From Polynucleobacter sp. AM-25C3 (lineage in GTDB: Bacteria > Pseudomonadota > Gammaproteobacteria > Burkholderiales > Burkholderiaceae), in contig NZ_JACVOS010000007.1 in the NCBI RefSeq assembly GCF_018882335.1, positions 1 to 64,000 on the forward strand: a stretch of 64,000 nt of DNA. Reading direction: 5' to 3'. Positions 1 through 7,906 of the stretch are shown here, piece after piece. The notes beneath the pieces are model-generated. The model did not search any database. It was not told where the DNA came from and saw only the letters and a program-made list of their open reading frames with translations. How positions within the stretch are numbered: position 1 is the first letter of the stretch; every line of letters starts with the position of its first letter. The translations under genes were made by a program, and so were the position numbers.

Positions 1-83
1 GATATGGAGTCTTCTCGGGTACAGGCCCTAGAAAACCCATTTGGTCCCAAAGTATTGGGGATGTGATTGGTAAAGGTGTAAAC

Positions 84-122
84 CATGTGGTCGGTACCGG
101 ACGTAAAGCATGTGTCCGGTAC
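84..122. repeat. Imperfect direct repeat and hairpin at the left edge
   Basis: Two 14-nt direct repeats (84-97 and 109-122) match at 12 of 14 positions around the core CATGTG..CGGTAC. Overlapping them is a perfect 9-bp inverted repeat, GTACCGGAC at 94-102 and GTCCGGTAC at 114-122. Clustered short repeats of this kind are common at insertion-sequence ends, but no transposase can be recognised in the 137 bases visible before the tRNA, so that origin is only a guess. One frame stays open from base 3 into the tRNA; its product is not recognisable. Confidence 0.35.
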
Positions 123-137
123 GTACCTTTGCTTTTC

Positions 138-214
138 TGGTGGGCCCACCAGGACTTGAACCTGGGACCAAAGGATTATGAGTCCTCTGCTCTAACCAAC
201 TGAGCTATAGGCCC
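138..214 (-). tRNA. tRNA-Ile2 (anticodon CAT), probable lysidine tRNA
   Basis: Read on the minus strand this is a complete 77-nt cloverleaf with encoded CCA. The acceptor pairs GGGCCTA with TGGGCCC (one T-G wobble at pair 6-67), the anticodon loop is CTCATAA, and the T loop is TTCAAGT. The anticodon CAT could mean Met or Ile2. The anticodon stem GAGGA/TCCTT with a G-T pair at 27-43, and the TGGTC variable region, resemble E. coli tRNA-Ile2 (ileX) more than elongator Met. If so, C34 would be modified to lysidine by TilS, which is not in this window. A second copy of its 5' half lies 187 bp upstream. Confidence 0.85.
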
Positions 215-278
215 GTTAATCTTTACATGCTGTTTTGTACTACTTAACCGCCTCAAAACCACACTAAAACTACATTTA

Positions 279-344
279 CTACACACCATGAAAAATGCCC
301 TGGTGTGTAGTCGGTGTGTAGTGAATTTATACCGCCTAATTCAC
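279..344. repeat. Cluster of inverted repeats between the two tRNA copies
   Basis: A perfect 10-bp inverted repeat is formed by CTACACACCA (279-288) and TGGTGTGTAG (301-310). A further copy of the right arm, GGTGTGTAGT, sits at 313-322. A 7-bp inverted repeat, GTGAATT (321-327) with AATTCAC (338-344), follows directly. No T-run follows any hairpin, so these do not look like terminators. Repeated TGTGTAGT-type sites beside a duplicated tRNA segment resemble arm-type integrase binding sites; that reading is inference. The gene-free stretch 215-554 contains only this cluster, the partial tRNA copy and the presumed vapB promoter region. Confidence 0.5.
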
Positions 345-400
345 CACTAACCTCTTGAATCTATTGAGGTCTTTGTTACAAGACCCCTAGGGCTTCTTTC

Positions 401-439
401 TTATGAGTCCTCTGCTCTAACCAACTGAGCTATGGGCCC
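401..439 (-). repeat. Partial duplicate of tRNA-Ile2 (5' half), att-like scar
   Basis: Bases 401-439 repeat 176-214 with one mismatch in 39. The copy begins exactly in the anticodon loop and runs to the tRNA 5' end. It has no 3' half: sequence beyond the anticodon does not match a tRNA, so it cannot make a functional molecule. The single difference changes the acceptor from GGGCCTA to GGGCCCA, which would pair perfectly with the 3' acceptor strand of the intact tRNA. This is the expected footprint of site-specific integration into a tRNA gene followed by loss of most of the element. Confidence 0.7.
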
Positions 440-554
440 TATGCCCTCATTGTAATTGAAGGGTCAATACATCCCCACATCCAGTGGGGGCGCTTGCGTT
501 TACAGTAAGCAAGGATATACATTATTATATGTATATCTTAAGGAGCTAGTGATC

Positions 555-785
555 ATGATCGTTTCTAAATGGGGCAATAGTCTAGCGATTCGATTGCCTT
601 CCCAAGTGGTTGAATATTTGAAACTTAAAGAGGGTGATGACATTGAGGTTCAGGTCACCGATAAAAAACATTTTCAAATTAGAAAGAAACCATCTCTGCA
701 AGAGAGGATTGAGGGTCTGAGAAAATTCCGTGGACGTATGCCTAACGATTTTCACTTTGATAGATCCGAATTGAATGAACGCTAA
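555..785 (+). CDS. vapB: AbrB/MazE-type antitoxin (VapB-like)
   Basis: A 76-residue protein starting MIVSKWGNS, with the SKWGNSLAIRLP pattern of the swapped-hairpin AbrB/MazE DNA-binding fold in the first half and a basic, polar C-terminal part that would wrap the toxin. The start at 555 is chosen because AAGGAG (540-545) sits nine bases upstream and the family begins at this motif; the same frame is open further upstream from 456 but carries no family sequence there. It overlaps the PIN toxin gene by 11 nt, the standard antitoxin-first order. Such antitoxins normally repress their own promoter, which would lie in 440-540. Confidence 0.88.
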   Translation: MIVSKWGNSLAIRLPSQVVEYLKLKEGDDIEVQVTDKKHFQIRKKPSLQERIEGLRKFRGRMPNDFHFDRSELNER

Positions 786-1179
786 GAAAATATTCTTTGA
801 TACAAATACCCTGCTTTACCTACTATCATCAGATAACAAAAAAGCAGATTGGGTAAGTAAAAATCTGCAGCAGAACAATGTGATCAGCGTTCAAGTGCTC
901 AATGAATTTACTTCTGCTGGCCTGAGAAAGATAAAAATATCTAACGCTGAGTTGGATGAGTTTTTGGATCTATTTACATCCACATTTAATGTGAGATCGC
1001 TTGATATCGATACCTTTGAGACCGGATTGATGGTTTCCAGGCGATACGGCTATCAACACTATGATTCGATGATTATTGCTGCAGCGCTGCAGGCAGGTTG
1101 CGAAAGGCTCTACTCAGAGGATATGCAGCATCGACAAATCATTGATAAGAGACTGCAAATCGTGAACCCTTTTGCATAA
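775..1179 (+). CDS. vapC: PIN-domain toxin, VapC-like ribonuclease
   Basis: This 134-residue protein is a single PIN domain. The acidic residues expected to bind the catalytic metal are visible: D9 in FFDTNTLLYLL, E44 in VLNEFT, D97 in HYDSMIIAAAL and E115/D116 in YSEDMQ. Family members cut tRNA or rRNA when released from their antitoxin. The start overlaps the antitoxin end by 11 nt, indicating translational coupling. It lies next to an apparent integration scar at a tRNA, which fits acquisition with a mobile element. The specific RNA target cannot be told from sequence. Confidence 0.9.
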   Translation: MNAKKIFFDTNTLLYLLSSDNKKADWVSKNLQQNNVISVQVLNEFTSAGLRKIKISNAELDEFLDLFTSTFNVRSLDIDTFETGLMVSRRYGYQHYDSMIIAAALQAGCERLYSEDMQHRQIIDKRLQIVNPFA

Positions 1180-1208
1180 AGGATTCACGATGTTTGAAGC
1201 TATAACTA

Positions 1209-3746
1209 TCAATCTTCTTCGAGGAAGGTCTTGAGCTTGTCGCTGCGGCTTGGATGACGCATTTTTCTCAGAGCTTTGGCTTCGATCTGACGAATACGCT
1301 CACGCGTTACGTCAAACTGCTTACCCACTTCTTCGAGAGTGTGGTCGGTACTCATCTCAACACCAAAGCGCATACGCAATACTTTTGCTTCGCGTGGCGT
1401 TAATGAATCCAAGACATCCTTGACCACATCGCGCATCGAGTCATGCAAAGCCGCTTCTGCTGGAGCCAAGGTGTTGCTATCTTCAATGAAGTCACCCAAA
1501 TTAGAGTCCGCATCATCACCAATTGGTGTTTCCATCGAAATTGGCTCTTTAGCGATCTTCATAATCTTGCGAATCTTGTCCTCAGGGATTTCCATCTTGA
1601 GAGCCAAGGTTGCAGCATCTGGCTCATGGCCAGTTTCTTGCAAGATTTGACGGCTAATACGGTTCATCTTGTTGATCGTCTCAATCATGTGCACTGGGAT
1701 ACGGATCGTACGTGCTTGGTCGGCAATAGAACGGGTAATTGCCTGACGGATCCACCAAGTTGCATAAGTAGAGAACTTATAACCACGACGGTATTCAAAC
1801 TTATCTACCGCCTTCATCAAGCCGATATTGCCTTCTTGAATTAAATCCAAGAACTGCAAACCACGGTTAGTGTATTTCTTAGCAATCGAGATTACCAAGC
1901 GTAAGTTGGCAACAGTCATTTCACGTTTTGCTTCGCGCGCACGCTTCTCGCCCGCGATCATTTGCTTGTTCACTTCTTTTAATTCTGGAAGTGGCAATAC
2001 AACACGTGTCTGGATATCGATCAACTTTTGCTGCAATTCCTGAATCGCTGGAACGTTACGTTGCAATAGCGCTGTATATGGCTTGTTTTCTTTAAGTAGC
2101 TTATTAGTCCACTCTAAATTCATAGACATCTTCGGGAAGTCCTTCAATACTTCACCGCGATTCACGCCAACCTTATCTACTAACAAGCTCACAATACCGC
2201 GCTCGAGCTTCCATACTTGGTCTACTTGTGAACGCATGGTGTCACACAATTTCTCAACACTCTTTGCAGTCAAGCGGAAACCAAGTAACTCACCACGAAT
2301 TGCTTCTTGCGCCTTGATATAGGCTGGGCAGTTATAGCCCTCTTTATCAAAAGCACGGCGCATCTTGTCAGCTTGTGTGCGAACAATTGCAAACTTCTCT
2401 AAAGAGATCTGCTTCAATTCTTCTAATTGCTTAGCGTTGGCTGTAGCTGCACCGCCACCACCACCGCCTTCATCTTCACCCTCTTCGCCACCCTCTTCAG
2501 CATCCGGGTCAATCTCTGGCTCTTCAGGTCCTAACTTAATATCTTCAGCATTAGGGTCTACCAATCCGTCTACGAATTGATCAATCTCCATCTCACCACT
2601 AGCAATCTTATCGACGTTGCCAAGGATTTCAGCAATAGTGACAGGGCAAGCAGCCAGCGCCATCACCATGTCTTTAAGGCCAGCTTCAATCTTCTTCGCA
2701 ATCACGATCTCGCCTTCGCGAGTCAGGAGATCAACAGTGCCCATCTCGCGCATATACATGCGCACTGGGTCGGTTGTACGACCAAACTCTGAATCGACAG
2801 TAGCTAAAGCGGCTTCCGCCTCTTCTTCGGCTTCTTCTTCGGAAGTAGTTGCTGAAGCATTTTCATTGAGCAACAGTGTTTCAGCATCTGGAGCCTGTTC
2901 GTAAACGGTAATGTTGATGTCGTTTAAGAGGCTAATCAACGTTTCCAATGCATCCGCATCAGACAACTCGTCTGACATCACATCATTCATTTCGCCATGA
3001 GTCAAGTAACCCTTGGACTTACCCATCTTGATCAATGTCTTCAGACGAGTACGACGCAACTCTTGTTGCTCTTCAGAGCCTAGCTGTTGTGCCGCGAATT
3101 CTTTTAAGAGTGCCTTTTCTTTTGCTTTACGCTCGCGCGCTTTTTGACGGTCCGTCAAAACTGGCTCAGCACCTTCAACTGGAGCATCTGCTTTTGGCTT
3201 GCGACCCTTCTTCACCTCTTCGGTCACTACAACCTCAAGCTCAACAGTCTTGGCTTTTTTGCCTTTAGTTTCTTTCACTTCTTTGGCTACTTTTTCTACT
3301 TCAGCCTTTGGGGCAGCAGTAGCTTTGCTTTTTTTAGCTGCCACAACCTTAACTTCTGGCTTAGCTGCAGACTTTGCTGCTGGCTTGACCGCTTTAACAG
3401 GAGTCTTGGCAGCTGGCTTGGCTGCAACTTTAGGCGCTGGTTTGGCTGGCGCTTTGACTGCTTTTGTAGGCGCTTTTGATACTGGTTTGGCTACTACCTT
3501 AGCCTTCACCGCAGGCTTAGCTACTACTTTAGCCACCGGTTTGGCTGCTTTTGCAGGCGCTTTAGGTGCTGGCTTAACTGGCTTGGCCACTACCTTTGCT
3601 TTTACTACCGGTTTAGCTGCTTTCGCTGAGGCCTTAGCTTTTACTGCCGGCTTAGCTGCAGCCTTGGCTTTTGCTACTGGCTTGGCTGCTGGTTTAGCTG
3701 CTGGTTTGGCTGCTGGTTTGGCTGGTTTTTTCTTGATATTTGGCAT
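1209..3746 (-). CDS. rpoD: RNA polymerase primary sigma factor (sigma-70)
   Basis: RpoD directs core RNA polymerase to housekeeping promoters. Regions are visible in order: 1.1 (about residues 235-290), 1.2 (from about 325, [11 protein letters not shown]), a non-conserved segment, 2 (about 615-685, [18 protein letters not shown] and [13 protein letters not shown]), 3 (about 690-770) and 4 (about 775-840, [16 protein letters not shown]). At 845 residues it is much longer than the 613 of E. coli RpoD. The excess is a Lys/Ala/Pro-rich tail over residues 1 to about 175, plus an acidic, glycine-rich stretch near 410-435 that includes six consecutive glycines. It lies downstream of dnaG with a 224-bp gap holding a possible promoter of its own. 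Confidence 0.98.
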   Translation of the reverse strand: MPNIKKKPAKPAAKPAAKPAAKPVAKAKAAAKPAVKAKASAKAAKPVVKAKVVAKPVKPAPKAPAKAAKPVAKVVAKPAVKAKVVAKPVSKAPTKAVKAPAKPAPKVAAKPAAKTPVKAVKPAAKSAAKPEVKVVAAKKSKATAAPKAEVEKVAKEVKETKGKKAKTVELEVVVTEEVKKGRKPKADAPVEGAEPVLTDRQKARERKAKEKALLKEFAAQQLGSEEQQELRRTRLKTLIKMGKSKGYLTHGEMNDVMSDELSDADALETLISLLNDINITVYEQAPDAETLLLNENASATTSEEEAEEEAEAALATVDSEFGRTTDPVRMYMREMGTVDLLTREGEIVIAKKIEAGLKDMVMALAACPVTIAEILGNVDKIASGEMEIDQFVDGLVDPNAEDIKLGPEEPEIDPDAEEGGEEGEDEGGGGGGAATANAKQLEELKQISLEKFAIVRTQADKMRRAFDKEGYNCPAYIKAQEAIRGELLGFRLTAKSVEKLCDTMRSQVDQVWKLERGIVSLLVDKVGVNRGEVLKDFPKMSMNLEWTNKLLKENKPYTALLQRNVPAIQELQQKLIDIQTRVVLPLPELKEVNKQMIAGEKRAREAKREMTVANLRLVISIAKKYTNRGLQFLDLIQEGNIGLMKAVDKFEYRRGYKFSTYATWWIRQAITRSIADQARTIRIPVHMIETINKMNRISRQILQETGHEPDAATLALKMEIPEDKIRKIMKIAKEPISMETPIGDDADSNLGDFIEDSNTLAPAEAALHDSMRDVVKDVLDSLTPREAKVLRMRFGVEMSTDHTLEEVGKQFDVTRERIRQIEAKALRKMRHPSRSDKLKTFLEED

Positions 3747-3881
3747 TTATTAGCACTTACTCACATTACTGATGATTGATCTCGGCCGATTCAGCATAGC
3801 CACGTTGTCCACTTGTCCTTAATTTCTTCAAAATAAAGCGCAAGTGGCTGAATTAAATCGGTTTTTTTCTGGGAATAGAGG

Positions 3882-3887
3882 ATTATA
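3882..3887 (-). promoter_or_regulatory. Possible -10 element for rpoD
   Basis: On the minus strand an exact TATAAT occurs about 135 bp before the rpoD start, inside the dnaG-rpoD gap. No good -35 hexamer is present 16-18 bp upstream. A promoter giving rpoD separate control from dnaG is plausible, because E. coli rpoD also has an internal promoter, but this one is unproven. Confidence 0.35.
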
Positions 3888-3903
3888 GTCGATTGCGACT
3901 TTT

Positions 3904-3935
3904 TTACCCCAGCGCATACTAAAAATATGGGGTAA
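3904..3935. repeat. Inverted repeat upstream of rpoD
   Basis: TTACCCCA (3904-3911) and TGGGGTAA (3928-3935) form a perfect 8-bp inverted repeat with a 16-nt spacer between dnaG and rpoD, just upstream of the candidate rpoD -10. No T-run follows on either strand, so it is not a clear intrinsic terminator. It may be an operator-like site or chance. Confidence 0.3.
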
Positions 3936-3970
3936 ATTTCGGGTTTTTCTAGGGCTAAATCAGAAATTTC

Positions 3971-5920
3971 TTAAGAGAATTTCAATCTTTCACCCAGCTC
4001 GCGATATCGAGCTCGATCTTGCTCTGTTGCAGTGCTGCCAGCGATCTTTTGAGCAATCTCTGTCATCTCTGTTTTCAGGTGGGTAAGCTCCAGCTTTTTG
4101 AAGGCGCCATCCAAATCTGCAATCGCCCCTTCGATCTCCAAATCCGAGCCCATAACCCGCTTTCTCAGCACCTCATAGAGGGGAGCTAACTCGCTACGAG
4201 ACAATTGTTCTTGGAATAAAGCAAAAGCGCCCGCACCAACAGCTGGTGGCTTGCCATTTTCACCAGGGATTAATTCAACCAAATCACACTGAGCCAATAA
4301 GTCCTTCATCAACTCCAGAGCTTTTGCAGACCGCAACTCAGAAGCTTGCAGAGCAAGCGCTCTCTTGTTGGCATCCAATGCTTTACCCAAATGCGGAAAC
4401 TGAATCAACACACGCAACATCTGCTCTGCTAAATCTGTGGGAGCCTGTGGAGGAGGAATATTTTGCGTGGCCACTCTTTTGGCTGAGCCTTTGGATGCCT
4501 GCCATGGTGCGCCTTGTGTTCTATTGCCAGCATTACCCTGAATAAAGTTTGGTGCCCGCTGATTTGTATTGGCATAGGATCCCTGCTGTACTGGTGGGGG
4601 CACCACAGTCAGCCCACAGAAAGACTCTAAATCTGCAGGGGTAGAGTTAGTGCGAATCGCCAACTCTCGCAAAATTTGCGTACGCAAAGCAATCGGCGGC
4701 ATGGATAGTAATAAGGGCTTTGCAGCGTGATGTGTTTGCGCCCTACCTTCAGGAGTGCTGAGCTCATGCTCTTGGCTCACGATCTTAAAGAAGAAACTTG
4801 AAATGGACATCGCTTCTTTAATGACTTTTTCAAATGCAGGTGCGCCATAGGCACGTACATAACTATCAGGGTCGTGCTCTGTAGGTAAGAATAAGAAACG
4901 AATCTCTTTGTCATCGGACATCAAAGGCAGGCAAGCTTCTAATGCGCGCTGTGCTGCACGTTGACCAGCAGAATCTCCATCAAATGAAAATACAACGCGG
5001 TCAGTTTGGCGCAATAACATGCGCACGTGATTAGCGGTACAAGCTGTGCCCAAGGTAGCTACGGCATTTGGGAAACCCAATTGCGCAAGCGCCACCACAT
5101 CCATATAACCTTCACACACAAGCACATACTCTTGTGAGCGAATCGCCTGTCTTGCTTCGAACAAACCGTAGAGCGTATTGCCCTTAGAGAACAGTGGCGT
5201 CTCAGGAGAATTTAAGTACTTGGGCTCACCCTGATCTAAGATGCGTCCACCAAAGCCAATGGTCTGACCTTTGGGATTACGAATCGGAAACATAATGCGA
5301 TCACGAAAACGATCGTAGCGACGCGCAGTTTGAGCGCTATCACTTTGCTCACTCTGAATGAGTAAGCCGCCCTCTAATAAAGTCTTAGCAACTTCATCAT
5401 TGGCATAAGTACCAAAGACTGCTTCAAGGCCTTGCCAGCCATCCGGCGCATAACCTAATGCATAGCGTTTAGCGATTTCGCCAGTCAGACCGCGTCCCTT
5501 GAGGTATTCCACGGCACGGGGAGCTACCTTGAGTTGCTGGCGATACCAATCTGCTGCTGCACTCATCACTTCACTCAAGGCCATGGTTTGCTGTTGGCGC
5601 GCAACATCATTAGCGGTGCGTTCCTCACGCGGCACATCTAAACCTGCAGAACGCGCTAAGTCTTCAATTGCATCTACATAACCCAGGCCTGAGTACTCCA
5701 TGAGAAAGTTAATCGCAGACCCATGTGCTCCACACCCAAAACAGTGATAGAACTGCTTCGTTGGAGAAACTGAAAACGAGGGAGATTTTTCTGAATGAAA
5801 GGGGCACAAACCTTGAAAGTTCGCGCCCGCTTTTTTTAACTTCACGTGCTGCCCAACGACATCAACGATGTCGACCCGATTTAATAAATCAGCAATGAAG
5901 GATTGGGGTATGAGAGCCAT
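3971..5920 (-). CDS. dnaG: DNA primase
   Basis: DnaG makes the RNA primers for leading- and lagging-strand synthesis. The N-terminal CHC2-type zinc-binding domain shows C39, H42, C60 and C63. The central TOPRIM core includes EGYMDVVAL near residue 270 and the DGDSAGQRAA acidic motif. The C-terminal third is the helicase-binding region, joined by a Gln/Asn/Pro-rich linker. The 649 residues are slightly longer than the E. coli enzyme. It follows the YqeY gene by 30 nt and precedes rpoD, the classical macromolecular-synthesis arrangement that links translation, replication and transcription genes. Confidence 0.98.
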   Translation of the reverse strand: MALIPQSFIADLLNRVDIVDVVGQHVKLKKAGANFQGLCPFHSEKSPSFSVSPTKQFYHCFGCGAHGSAINFLMEYSGLGYVDAIEDLARSAGLDVPREERTANDVARQQQTMALSEVMSAAADWYRQQLKVAPRAVEYLKGRGLTGEIAKRYALGYAPDGWQGLEAVFGTYANDEVAKTLLEGGLLIQSEQSDSAQTARRYDRFRDRIMFPIRNPKGQTIGFGGRILDQGEPKYLNSPETPLFSKGNTLYGLFEARQAIRSQEYVLVCEGYMDVVALAQLGFPNAVATLGTACTANHVRMLLRQTDRVVFSFDGDSAGQRAAQRALEACLPLMSDDKEIRFLFLPTEHDPDSYVRAYGAPAFEKVIKEAMSISSFFFKIVSQEHELSTPEGRAQTHHAAKPLLLSMPPIALRTQILRELAIRTNSTPADLESFCGLTVVPPPVQQGSYANTNQRAPNFIQGNAGNRTQGAPWQASKGSAKRVATQNIPPPQAPTDLAEQMLRVLIQFPHLGKALDANKRALALQASELRSAKALELMKDLLAQCDLVELIPGENGKPPAVGAGAFALFQEQLSRSELAPLYEVLRKRVMGSDLEIEGAIADLDGAFKKLELTHLKTEMTEIAQKIAGSTATEQDRARYRELGERLKFS

Positions 5921-5950
5921 CAGTAATGGATGAGGCTTTAACTTAGCGGT

Positions 5951-6397
5951 CTACTTAGCCAGCGCAGCTTTTACCAAACCAGAAACTTTGCCCATGTCTG
6001 CTTTACCGGCCAACTGGCCTTTGAGAACGCCAATCACTTTACCCATATCTTGCGGACCAGCAGCACCCGTTGATGCTACAGCGGCAGCTACAGCAGCTTC
6101 CACTTCAGCATCCGACAACTGTGCTGGTAAGTAAGCTTGCAAGATAACCATCTCAGCAGCTTCAATCGCCACCAAATCATCACGACTGGCTTTTTCAAAC
6201 TGGGAGATCGAGTCTTTGCGCTGCTTGATCATCTTCTCAACCGTAGCAATCACGCTGGCATCATCCATCACAATGCGCTCATCGACTTCGCGCTGCTTAA
6301 TGGCTGCCAACAAAAGGCGAATTGTTCCTAAGCGTGCCACTTCTTTTGCGCGCATGGCGTTTTTCATATCTTCAGTGATTTGATCTTTAAGACTCAT
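5951..6397 (-). CDS. yqeY: GatB/YqeY domain protein
   Basis: This 148-residue protein matches the YqeY family throughout, with LKDQITEDMKNAMRAKE at the start and a C-terminal helical domain (MGKVIGVLKGQLAGKADMGKV) related to the tail of GatB and GatE, where it contacts tRNA. The molecular role of free-standing YqeY is not settled; tRNA-dependent amidotransfer has been suggested because of the shared domain. A clear AGGAG precedes the start. It lies between rpsU and dnaG, a common place for it outside enterobacteria, and is separated from rpsU by a terminator. Confidence 0.93.
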   Translation of the reverse strand: MSLKDQITEDMKNAMRAKEVARLGTIRLLLAAIKQREVDERIVMDDASVIATVEKMIKQRKDSISQFEKASRDDLVAIEAAEMVILQAYLPAQLSDAEVEAAVAAAVASTGAAGPQDMGKVIGVLKGQLAGKADMGKVSGLVKAALAK

Positions 6398-6465
6398 GGA
6401 ATTAACTCCTAATAGGTTTGATGCTGATTCGATCTTTAGTGTATTGGCTTTTTGTGAATACCTTA

Positions 6466-6504
6466 AAAAGCAAAAACCCGCTGCGTTTCACCGTCAGCGG
6501 GTTT
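6466..6504 (-). terminator. Intrinsic terminator/attenuator after rpsU
   Basis: On the minus strand AAACCCGCTG (6495-6504) pairs with CAGCGGGTTT (6474-6483) and is followed by a T-rich run, a standard rho-independent terminator. A second hairpin lies just before it (about 6506-6531). It separates rpsU from yqeY-dnaG-rpoD. The E. coli operon also has a terminator directly after rpsU that lowers dnaG expression, so partial read-through is likely here too. Confidence 0.85.
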
Positions 6505-6539
6505 CAAAGCCTCTCGGTGAGGAGAGCTTTTAAATTCGA

Positions 6540-6752
6540 TTAGTAAAGCTTCTTAGGCAACATCTGGCTGCGAATACGCTTGTAATGGCGTTTAGCAGCA
6601 GCAGCCTTCTTACGCTTACGTTCAGCCGTTGGCTTCTCGTAAAACTCGCGGGCACGCAAGTCGGTCAATAGGCCATTTTTTTCAATGGTGCGCTTGAAAC
6701 GGCGCAATGCCACTTCAAAAGGTTCGTTCTCACGTAGGCGGACTGTAGTCAT
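6540..6752 (-). CDS. rpsU: 30S ribosomal protein S21
   Basis: The 70-residue, very basic protein is typical S21 in length and sequence: [20 protein letters not shown] at the N-terminus and a Lys/Arg-rich tail ending near the MLPKKLY motif. S21 binds the small-subunit platform near the anti-Shine-Dalgarno end of 16S rRNA and helps initiation. It is the first gene of the rpsU-yqeY-dnaG-rpoD cluster and is divergent from tsaD across 77 bp. No obvious Shine-Dalgarno sequence precedes it. Confidence 0.97.
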   Translation of the reverse strand: MTTVRLRENEPFEVALRRFKRTIEKNGLLTDLRAREFYEKPTAERKRKKAAAAKRHYKRIRSQMLPKKLY

Positions 6753-6829
6753 ACTTGTTTAACTCGTATATGCTCGAAAAATATCGAAAAATTAACTGAA
6801 ACGCGATTCTAGCACGACCAAGCAAAAAA

Positions 6830-7903
6830 ATGATTGTTTTAGGCATAGAAACTTCCTGTGACGAGACCGGGGTGGCTGTATACAACACCACCCCCTGGGA
6901 AAACCACGCCCCAGCCCATGAGGGCATATTGGGGCAGGCCCTACACTCCCAAATCGCCATGCACCAAGAGTATGGGGGCGTTGTCCCTGAACTAGCCTCT
7001 AGAGACCATATACGGCGGGTTTTACCCCTCCTAGATGACGCCTTGCATGAGGCGGGACTTCAATTAAAGGATATCGATGCCGTGGCCTATACCCAGGGTC
7101 CTGGCCTGGCAGGCGCCCTACTAGTGGGCAGCGCTTTTGCTAAATCCCTTGCCCAAGGCCTCAATTTGCCGTCAATTGGAGTTCATCACCTCGAAGGGCA
7201 CCTGCTTTCTCCGCTTTTAGGGGTTTCCGTACCGGAATTCCCTTTTATTGCCCTACTAGTCTCAGGCGGGCATACCCAACTCATGCTGGTGAGCGGGGTT
7301 GGCAAGTACCAACTTCTCGGTGAAACCCTGGATGATGCTGCTGGCGAGGCCTTTGATAAAACCGCCAAATTACTCGGTCTGGACTACCCAGGTGGCGCCG
7401 CCATCTCCAAATTGGCAGAAAAAGGGCAATCGGGGCGATTTGACCTACCCAAGCCGATGCTGCATTCAGGGGATTTGGATTTTTCCTTCTCCGGACTCAA
7501 AACAGCTGTTTTGAACCAAGTGAAAAAATTTGAGGCACTGGGAATTTCCGATCCTGATGCGATTGCAACATTTCAGGCGGATCTTGCACGAAGCTTTGTC
7601 GACTCTTTGGTAGCCGTCTTGGTCAGCAAATCAGAAAAAGCGCTCAAGCAAACTGGCTGCAAACATTTAGTGCTTGCTGGTGGTGTGGGTGCAAACCTGC
7701 AATTGCGTGCCGCCTTGAACGCGAATGCCAAAAAGAATCGATTTGAAGTGCACTATCCACCAGTGGATTTATGTACCGATAACGGCGTGATGATTGCTTT
7801 TGCTGGAGCGCTGCGCATGTTGGCAGAAAACAATGGCTCAACTACTTCAGGTGCTTTTGATATCAAACCCCGCTGGGATTTAGCGAGCAACAATCTCGCT
7901 TAA
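6830..7903 (+). CDS. tsaD: tRNA N6-threonylcarbamoyladenosine transferase TsaD
   Basis: TsaD transfers the threonylcarbamoyl group from threonylcarbamoyl-AMP to A37 of ANN-decoding tRNAs, working with TsaB and TsaE, which are not in this window. The ASKHA fold is evident: [10 protein letters not shown] at the start, the metal-binding histidines in [19 protein letters not shown], and a C-terminal [10 protein letters not shown] nucleotide motif. At 357 residues it is of normal length. It is divergent from rpsU, a widely conserved neighbourhood. It ends 3 nt before the convergent folE2. Confidence 0.97.
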   Translation: MIVLGIETSCDETGVAVYNTTPWENHAPAHEGILGQALHSQIAMHQEYGGVVPELASRDHIRRVLPLLDDALHEAGLQLKDIDAVAYTQGPGLAGALLVGSAFAKSLAQGLNLPSIGVHHLEGHLLSPLLGVSVPEFPFIALLVSGGHTQLMLVSGVGKYQLLGETLDDAAGEAFDKTAKLLGLDYPGGAAISKLAEKGQSGRFDLPKPMLHSGDLDFSFSGLKTAVLNQVKKFEALGISDPDAIATFQADLARSFVDSLVAVLVSKSEKALKQTGCKHLVLAGGVGANLQLRAALNANAKKNRFEVHYPPVDLCTDNGVMIAFAGALRMLAENNGSTTSGAFDIKPRWDLASNNLA

Positions 7904-7906
7904 GAA

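Noticed and set aside
3..204. An open frame from the window edge into the tRNA
   Set aside because: No recognisable protein, no start visible, and it runs antisense through a tRNA gene; probably chance.
401..439. A second complete tRNA gene
   Set aside because: Only the 5' half is present; sequence beyond the anticodon loop does not form the T arm or acceptor 3' strand.
3199..3753. A 184-residue open frame antisense to the rpoD N-terminus
   Set aside because: It is a mirror of the repetitive Lys/Ala/Pro codons of rpoD, is low-complexity Leu/Ala/Thr/Gly-rich, and has no family resemblance.
3904..3935. Intrinsic terminator after dnaG
   Set aside because: The hairpin is not followed by a T-run on the minus strand, so it was kept only as an inverted repeat.
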